NCBI RefSeq assembly: GCF_963576615.1
Contig: NC_088708.1
Span: forward strand, 59,445,196-59,509,195
Length of the DNA: 64,000 bases
Direction: 5' to 3'
Source of the DNA: Watersipora subatra
Lineage: Eukaryota > Bryozoa > Gymnolaemata > Cheilostomatida > Watersiporidae
Below are positions 24,601 to 33,600 of the stretch, piece by piece. Under the pieces are notes generated by a model. The model did no database searches, was not told the origin of the DNA, and saw only the letters and a list, made by a program, of their open reading frames with translations. The number at the start of each line of letters is the position of its first letter. The first letter of the stretch is position 1. The position numbers were made by a program, and so were the translations under genes.

Positions 24601-27600
24601 CGAAGACGAAAAAGCACCGTGTTTCATAGAGTTAATAGAATTCACAGAGTTTCAATTAACACGTTATTTAGCGTGAAAATACCTATAAATTAATTGGCTA
24701 TTATCAGAATTAAAGAAACGTCGTGTGGCTAGGAAAATGTCTTCAGAGCAACGGAAATAAATTAGAAGAGCAAATGAATGTAGATGTGAGATAAATGGCA
24801 AGTATGTATGATACAATTGATACAAACTGAGAAAACCCAATAAAATCATTAATTCGTAATCAGGACAGGACAATTATCGCCAAATTTTAATTTTGGGAGA
24901 ATCTATTGTTAATTTCGGTTTGCTGAAAACAAATTAGCCCAAGTATGGAGAGGTTGGAAAAGCATCGCGTTTCATAGAGCTAAGAGAGTTCATAGAGTTT
25001 CAATTAATACATTTTTTTTATTATGAAAATGAAAAAGGCTGTATTCGTTATGTGTAAGAGCCGTAGATCGGAAGAGCTTTCGTAGTCTCGGGGGTTAGGG
25101 GACTGGATTGGAAAACTGCGATTGCAATCTTTGTGAGTTCAAGTCCAGCGTACTGTGAAATTTTAGTTCCAAAATTTTCATAGCTATAGCTGGACATACC
25201 GAAGACGACAAACTTTGAGAAATATATATATAGATTGCTTTTATCTTTTCTCCAACCTGAAAAACCTTCAATAACTCCTTAATATATATTGCTGGTAATT
25301 GATCGCATGTAGGATGAAAAAATCTATAAAACTACTATAAAACAATACAAAACAATACTATAAAACTGTAAAAAGACTGAATATAAAAACTAAAATTTAT
25401 GTAAAGAAAAAGCCAAGTGAATGAATAGGAAGAAGCTTTTATTGGTAGTACGAGTACCTTATAGACAAGTGAAGAGAAGTGTAGACTCAACGATGTGTAG
25501 AGTCAGAGGTGGTCTGTGATGAAGATACAGGGTCTAACTTACTTCAATGATAGAAAGTTTAAACTAACTTAGCTCATATAATTTTAAAGTTTTTAACATT
25601 TTATTTTCAACTTGTAAAAGTTTCTTCAGTTTTAAGACAGCCATGTTTTTGAAGAATCATGAGCATCGTATGTCAAAAATTCCATCGGGTATGGCGACAA
25701 ATATTTGATCGAATTTTACTTCTTTTGGCTGCTCTATGATAAGCGCTATTGGTTGATGCTCTATGGTAAGCGCTATTGGTCGATGCTCTATGGTAAGCGC
25801 TATTGGTCGATGCTCTATGGTGAGCGCTATTGGTCGATGCTCTTTGGTAACCGCTATTTGTCGATGCTCTATGGTAAGCGCTATTGGCCGATGCTCTATG
25901 GTAAGCGCTATTGGTCGATGCTCTATGGTAAGCGCTATTGGTCGATGCTCTATGGTAAGCGCTATTGGTCGATGCTCTATGGTAAGCGCTATTGGTCGAT
26001 GCTCTATGGTAAGCGCTATTGGTCGATGCTCTATGGTAAGCGCTATTGGTCGATGCTCTATGGTAAGCGTCATTGGTCGATGCTCTATGGTAAGCTCTAT
26101 TGGTCGATGCTCTATGGTAAGCGCTATTGATCGATGCTCTATGGTAAGCGCTATTGGTCGATGCTCTATGGTAAGCGCTATTGGTCGATGCTCTATGGTA
26201 AGCTCTATTGATCGATGGCAGAATGCAAACAAATCATATTTTACTAAGCGTGTAGATCATCCACTCACGTGCCCCATGATTTTTTTAGTAGATTTGACTT
26301 CATCACTTCTGTGAATCACTCAATGTATTTAGAATGTGTTATTAAGATCATTACAGTGTCTGCATGTATGTCAAGGGCATCCATTTGCTGGAGAGCATGT
26401 TGACATAGTTTATCAATAATGAGTAGGAATGATAATAGATATCTAACGTAAACACAAAAGCCCGGTTGTGGCACTCGCTGCCGGTTGTGGCATTCGCTGC
26501 CGGTCTTAAGACTATCTGGATATCGCGTTTCTCTCACAGGAAGAAAGTAAAGCATCAGTGCTGCGGGTAGGGGAGTGCCTAAAGGTTGCTAACCTTTAAG
26601 AGTTGCTAAAGCAGCACGATGCCTTCCCATAGCTAAATCTGTAAAGTGTTATAGTTTGTTCTGTGCATCGGTGAGTCTCCATTGTAGGGCTGTAAATTAA
26701 TCCAGTGTTTATCAAGGTGCCTCTCCTCCATGAAATGTTTATAGATAAGCACTATTAAATAGTCCACCGGCCAACTTTAGGCTTGTCAGAAGCTCTTGCG
26801 ACAATAATACGCAACATTTAATCTAAATATAGTGTCAAATTGAAATTACCTCTATTGTTGCTTGGCATGATGAAATAGGGAGTCGTGTTTCAAACTGTGT
26901 CGATCAGGTTTTATGTAAATAAAGCAGAGGCTCGAGTGGTTTCAGGAAGTACCACAATTTGCCATCTAATAGATAGAAGACTCTATGGGTAGAATAACAG
27001 GCTCTTGTCAGTCAATCCATCAGCTGCTGTCTAATAAAAGCATATCAGTTACATGACCATTATAGTTGCAGCCGTTGCAATCGGAGCTGGTTTGATGCTC
27101 GGTCATTCCTTCGACTGAAGTTGATGATTATTTTATCACCCTTTTTTAAGCATTACAGATGTCTCTTATCTGCGTAGTATGATTTGCTAAGAGCTCAATA
27201 TCAGTACCTTGCCAACATATTTACTGTTTCATGAACGACTTTGGATTATCATGACCTTGAGTGGTGCCTTGTTGGTGCTCATACAAGAAGTACCAACGAT
27301 GATGTGTTTATTCGAATTTTACGTAGGTAGTGTTCAGAGCTGTACATACAGTTAGTTGATGAAAGAATTTAATTTACCATTCATAGCAGCACTGGATTGG
27401 TGTGTAAGTCTTTGAACATTTACTTAAGCAACGTCTATGGCCAGAAGTAGTAAACAAATAAAACTTGCAACAAATAAAAATGCTCGCACTCAACTCAATA
27501 CAGGAAGTGAAATGTCACAGGTGCAGTAAAAGCCTCCATACAAGGATGTTCTTACAATATATCTCATTGTGTGTCTCTTGCCTATTCTGTCTTAAAAGGT

Positions 27601-30600
27601 TTTCAGTTCGGTAAATGAAAAGACGAGATCAGATGAGCTTTGCTGTTATTTTTGTCATTAATTATCTTCCATGCTAGATAATATTACAAAAGTGCTCACT
27701 TGTGATCGGTTTATCGTGATACGGGTTATAATCTTCGCTGAAACCTGACAGGAGCCACTCTCCAACCATGATTCTGTGAGAAACATATCCCTGTGCAGAC
27801 TGATTAAGCAGGAACTGTTACATAGTAAAATGTGTTGATAGAAGTATAAAACATGAATTTATAATCGTGACATAGAATTGAAGCTTGAAGTTTCTCAATC
27901 ATTCCTGGTTATGTATCATAGACACAGGGCCTTTTACTTCTCATGAGCTCGATATTCATGGCCCGACAACAGGCTGCCTTTCACAATGTTTCTTTGAGAT
28001 ATATTTCAAGCAAATATACTTTTTCCTGCTAGGTTATATCACCTTATGTAGTTGATTTTTCATAATTGATGAGTTTCTTATCACTACTACTATTATCACT
28101 ACTACTACTATCTACTACTACTACTATTATCACTACTACTATTGATGTCTATTCAATGTTTAAAGCAGTTTTTGTTAAGGTTTTATTGCATCTATTCCAA
28201 TTAAAGGAGAGGTTATGAGGGTAGATATAATTATAGCTTGTTCCTAGGAAGATATATTATTCCGAAACAGATGATATGGACGATGCATGTGGCAGTGGTT
28301 ATTCAATTCTTTACATATTTTACATATTACTATCAGCTGAGTCTTCTAGCAGGTATAAATGCGGTAACAAGAGTTGAAATGTTAACCCTTTCGCTGCCAT
28401 AAACGCATTTATGCGTTTTCTAGGGTCCACTGTCATAGACGCATTTTTGCGACTTTCTCACCAATTGCGTGGTAACCTGATTTTATTATTTGTTGACAAC
28501 ATAACCCACGGTCTTTAAGACTTTTATGAAGTTGACAGTGTTGTCCCGAGATTTCTCTATAAAATTAGCCTTAAACAACGAAACAGTTTTAAACTTTTAT
28601 TTGAGAATTTCTTATCTACAAACGAACGTTTTTTGTGTGAGTTCATTAAGTACCGCTCACGAGTCAAAAAACAGGTAATTATGTTGATAACATTATAGCC
28701 GATTCAGATTTTCGTGGTTGTACAAATAATTAAAGAAGCAGCACTGTCTCTGATAGTGGTAAAAGTAATAGTTTTGTAAGAGTAAGGAACATTGTGGAGG
28801 ATCGTTTTAGCTTCGCGTCGATCGTAGCTTCACATAGCTTTATCATCGCACAAAGTATAGATCCATTGAGTTTTTGCATAACAATGTTTGTCAAAATGTT
28901 GGCAAAATAAAGTATGTATAAAAATGTTCTAGATAGAGATTGAAATTGAAAAAATACTGTATACATATCATGAAGCATTGTCGGCAATTTTTGGTAAAAT
29001 GGCTGGCACTAGGCCGGTAATCGAATTTGTACATGGTTGGCAGTGAAAGGGTTAAGGAAACCAACTAGGGTTTCATCGCTTGTTGAATGCAGAGGAACAC
29101 CAATCATTCCTGTAGTTACTCAGAAATAATTCTTGACACGAGTGAGAGATAACAGGAGTGAATTGATGATATAAGGGAATGGTTTTTATGCCCAATGAAG
29201 TATTGTTCAACATACCGACTTTGTCATGAGAGTGCCCTGATGACAACTTGCATTTTAGACTAAAGCTCCTTCCTCTTGCTCAATGGGTCATAAGTTCATT
29301 GTGAACTGAATATATTTAGTTATACAGTAAAGACAGGTATAGCCTTCTTTCAGTCATTCCTCTCTTAAACCTGGCTCCCACATCGGCTGCGAGACCCCGG
29401 CAGTAATCTCATGAAGCAAAACCCTTGCGGCGCTAGGCTCGGAGCCTATGTTCACATAAAGCTGCATCGCTGGTTATCGCAGATAAATGGGCACGTGCTA
29501 TGCCCTTTCGAAAGCGCTGACCTTCACCTGTACAGTGCATTTTGGGAATGTTTTGCCAGCGGCTCTTTGCGAGAGTTGAACAGCGCGTAACTCTCGCTTT
29601 CACCGCCATCAATTATCGGGGATACTCAGCATGTAAGTTCCCGTTTCACTGCCGATAGCCCTGTGATCCTGCCACCGGTGCCCGCGGTGTGAACTAGGCT
29701 CTAGCTGCCTCCAAAGGTTTCATGCAATCATGACTTTTGGTGGTACATTTCTGTGAGTCGACATGTCAAGTGCAATTTTATGTTCATTCTAACTGCTTTC
29801 TTTTTTTACAATGAGAAACTTAGTAGCGAGAGATGGTCTACTGTAAGTCTGTCATTTTTAAAACTGAGTTTGATGCCCTAGTTTACCTGCGACCTGTCTG
29901 CGCCACTCCTAGTAGCAATTGTCCTTATTCTGCTAACAGTTATATGTCCTTATCAATCGCTAACAGTTTTATCTTTATCTCAAGTAGAACAATCTTCCTC
30001 GTAATTCATGGGTTTATCTCGCTAATAAATGCATTTCTTTAATTCCTTACGCATATTAGCCATGTGATGCTTGCACAACTTTTCTGTTGAATACTTTTAC
30101 AGTAATTTACCATACAGGCCATACCTACAATGTATGAAAAGTTTTTATATTGTACATGTGCTATATGCTTGAAAATCTTGTTGAACCATCTTGACATATC
30201 TGTCAAGTTTACTGCCTTAGAAGGCACACAATAAACTAGTCATCTGGTTGTAAAATGTATATATCTGTTGCAACGATCCTTTAAACACATATGGCATATA
30301 GCGCAAATGTTTATGAGCTGTAACAACTACAACAAAGCTATTTTAAATACGGTATAGGGGCTATAGAGACAGTTTGAATTTAATTGCAATGCTACTAGAG
30401 GTGCTTTATCAAATTAAGGTTACAAGAAACACAAGGTGAAATTGGCATTAAAAGGCAAGTGTTCAGAAAAACAATTACAAACCTGACAGTTTTTCTGTTT
30501 CAAAGGGCTGGGTTTGAAAGCTATTAGAACTCCAGAGTCCAACTTTCATTGTAATTGTACTAATATTCACAACTTTTAAACCTTTGTTGAATCAGTTCTC

Positions 30601-33600
30601 CTCTGTTGAAATACTTATAAAAATACTTTTCATTTGGCCGAAATCCCGAATGTTCTTGGAATTACACCAAAACTGGTTAGAATAATGGTAAACAAATTTA
30701 TTAAGCTTTTGTTTTAAATTATAACATGTTTGTTACAATATCACCTGTTATCCAATAAATCTGGTTTTAAGTTACAATAAGGTTTTAACAAACTCTTTTT
30801 ATGTAGGTGCCAACTAATAGATTCCAACAGTCATGTAGACTTTGTCAGTATCCCAGTATTGTCGCTTAGCACTCTGTTTGTAATGAGCTGGGCAAATTTG
30901 ATTTAAAGTGCTGTTTGTTCGCATTGATGGACAGCAAGCTATAACTTGGGAAGAAAAGCATCTCTGTTGTAAATGCAAACTTGGGCAGTCTATGGTACTG
31001 AAGCTAGGGTAAGCCATGTAGCTTTTTCATGGTGCCTTCTGATAATCACTATTAAGTTAATATACATGAAGTCATATATAAAGTTAATTCATTCTGAGAT
31101 CTCTTTAGTATGTTGATGCAAATTTTTCTATAGGAATACATTGTAATCCATTCTACAACCCAAAACCTACTGTAACACCTTAATAAGGATGACAGAAAAA
31201 AAATAAATACATGATATAAAATTAGGTCAAAAACTAAATTTTTTTGTAAAAAAAACTAAATTTAACAAATACTCAATAAAAATATGGCTTTATCCGTTAT
31301 GTCATGTTAGAAATGTGCAAATGAAAGTGTAAGCTTGGCAATGCATGGATTCAGCATGGTAGTAGATATATAGAGTTGAACTTACTTTAACTTATACAAG
31401 GTCTAGTTTACCTAACTTAGCTTATGCACTTTCTATTAGTTCATATTTTGTCTATTTAATTTTTGATTTTCTCCAGTTTCATAGCTTTTATTTACCAGCT
31501 GTAAATTTCAATGATGTATGTTGAAAATTGCTTCGAATGTCAAATATTTTCACGAACTCAGCAACACATGTAAAGAATTCTGTGCATTGAGGTGATCACA
31601 AGTAGAGGTTTAACTGTACTTACCATCACGGACATGGGAGGAACAAGTCAGTTTAGAGTATAGTACAGCTACTAGGTGACTGCAACTTTGCAATCTCTTG
31701 GAAATATCACTGAGGTCAATGAACAGTTGAACATGAGTTATTGTCATTTAATTAAAATCTGTACTTGCGCCTGGAGCTACTATCTTTAGTTTTCTGGGTC
31801 CTCAGGTTCACCATATTAGTTTCCTATCTTATGGAATTCTAGCTGCAGTATGGTTTCTTCTTTGTCCAACTTATCACAGAGCCAAATGAATGATTCAGTA
31901 GTAAAACTTAGAACTCTAGTAACTGAGAGTCAAGATAAGCATGATGAATGAGAAGTCAGCTTTTCTATAAAGATGACTTATTGACGTATAGTTGCAAGTA
32001 ATCGTGCTGCTCATGCCCGCTGCATTCGGGTCATGGTGTCTGTAGAGCTGAACATAATGGAAATACAAATCTAGTCAGGAAGCTTATCTAATATATAAAT
32101 ACTGTTGTTTTGTCAAGCCAGCGGATTTCGGGCCCAATCATTAATTATAAAAATCTTACTCATTTATTTTATTCAAGCTATAGACATTGGCTAATAGATA
32201 ACCCTTAGTTTGTTTTTTTATCTTAATAACATAACATCAATATTTTATCGTAATAACATAATGTCAATATTTGGACTATTTCTTTCGACTTCAGGTTATT
32301 CAGTTTGGTGATTGTCATTATAAACTACGAATTTCATGCTGTAATTTATTTTTTCGTATCAAACAAGTTACTAGTTTTACTCCCGTTTAGGAGTGAGCCA
32401 GATGACAGTTCACTCCAGGAGTGTCCTTAAAAAAAGTGGCTTTTCACATGGCAGGCTCGGTGACTTGCACTATCTTGTTCAACCCTGTACGAACTACAGT
32501 GGAACCTCGGTTCTCGAACACAATCCGTTCCAGAAGGTTGGTCGAAAACCGAGTTGTTCGAGATCCGAAACAAGTTTTCCCATTAGAATTAATGTATGTA
32601 TGTTTTAATCCGTTCCAAGTCGATTTGGCAACCTCAGTAAAGTATTTTTTAACATTTTACACCATAAACTGTACTGTATACGACATACTATAAATAAAAA
32701 CGGGTAGATATAGATCGTGTTTAACTTTAATAAAAGATTTTTTATGATGATGAAAAAAGTAAAAATTTTGTATGCTTTGCTCTTAAAACATGGAAAACAT
32801 TAAAGGTTACGATACAATACCAAAAATCGCAGAAATTGATAATGAAACAGCAAAAAATGCAACAGATTAGTTACATCAAAGATCGTGTGAAAAAGAAAAT
32901 AGAAACAGCAATGGCACGTTTACTTCACATATTTGAAGAAAACATTTTCTCCAAAACAATTTAGGGTAACTCGACTGGAGGAGTTGTGTCCCTAGAAAAT
33001 CTTTTCGGTAGAGGCAACGTCCTCCCAGATAGTTCCTTTTTATAAAGAATTAATGACGCGAAACTTCTCCCTTTTTTTGAGAACCTTCCGAAAGTGGCTC
33101 ATAATAACGTCGTTAAACGTATAAACGTGCTGTTTTCGGAGCTGTTCCGAACGTTCAATTCAGATGCGCATGTTCCGGTTTGGTCGAGAATCGAATATTT
33201 GGTCGAGGTCCGAGACGAACAAATCTCAAATTTTTTGGTCGAGAACCGAAGCATTGGAGAACCGAGGTTCCACTGTATGTAACAATGGTACAAGGTGAAT
33301 CTGTTCCCATGACACATAGCATCAGCTAGGCCAGATCGACAGATTACTTGGAATAGATAACTAGCTGCTGAGAGTTTTATGCCTGAAGCAGTATTTAATA
33401 TTTTTGCAGTACTTTGCTCAGGAATAGTTACATAAGGGGTGACTTTAGTCATAGTGATAGAGCTAAAGCTAAGGACATTGGAAGCCTCCTTTGGTAATGT
33501 CTGGATCAGACCAATGTCGTGAGAGGCAGAGGCGCTGGCCGTGCTATGCCAACTAATGCAAGTGTGAGGTTGATATGAACCATGATAGCAATAAAATCGC

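Noticed and set aside
25082-25150. A tRNA gene
   Set aside because: Box-B-like GAGTTCAAGTCC is present, but no full cloverleaf can be drawn and the segment recurs in degenerate form in other repeat copies; it is part of a repeat.
25657-26314. Three overlapping 140-190-aa open frames
   Set aside because: All are generated by the 27-bp minisatellite, whose unit length preserves frame. Present on both strands and within an intron.
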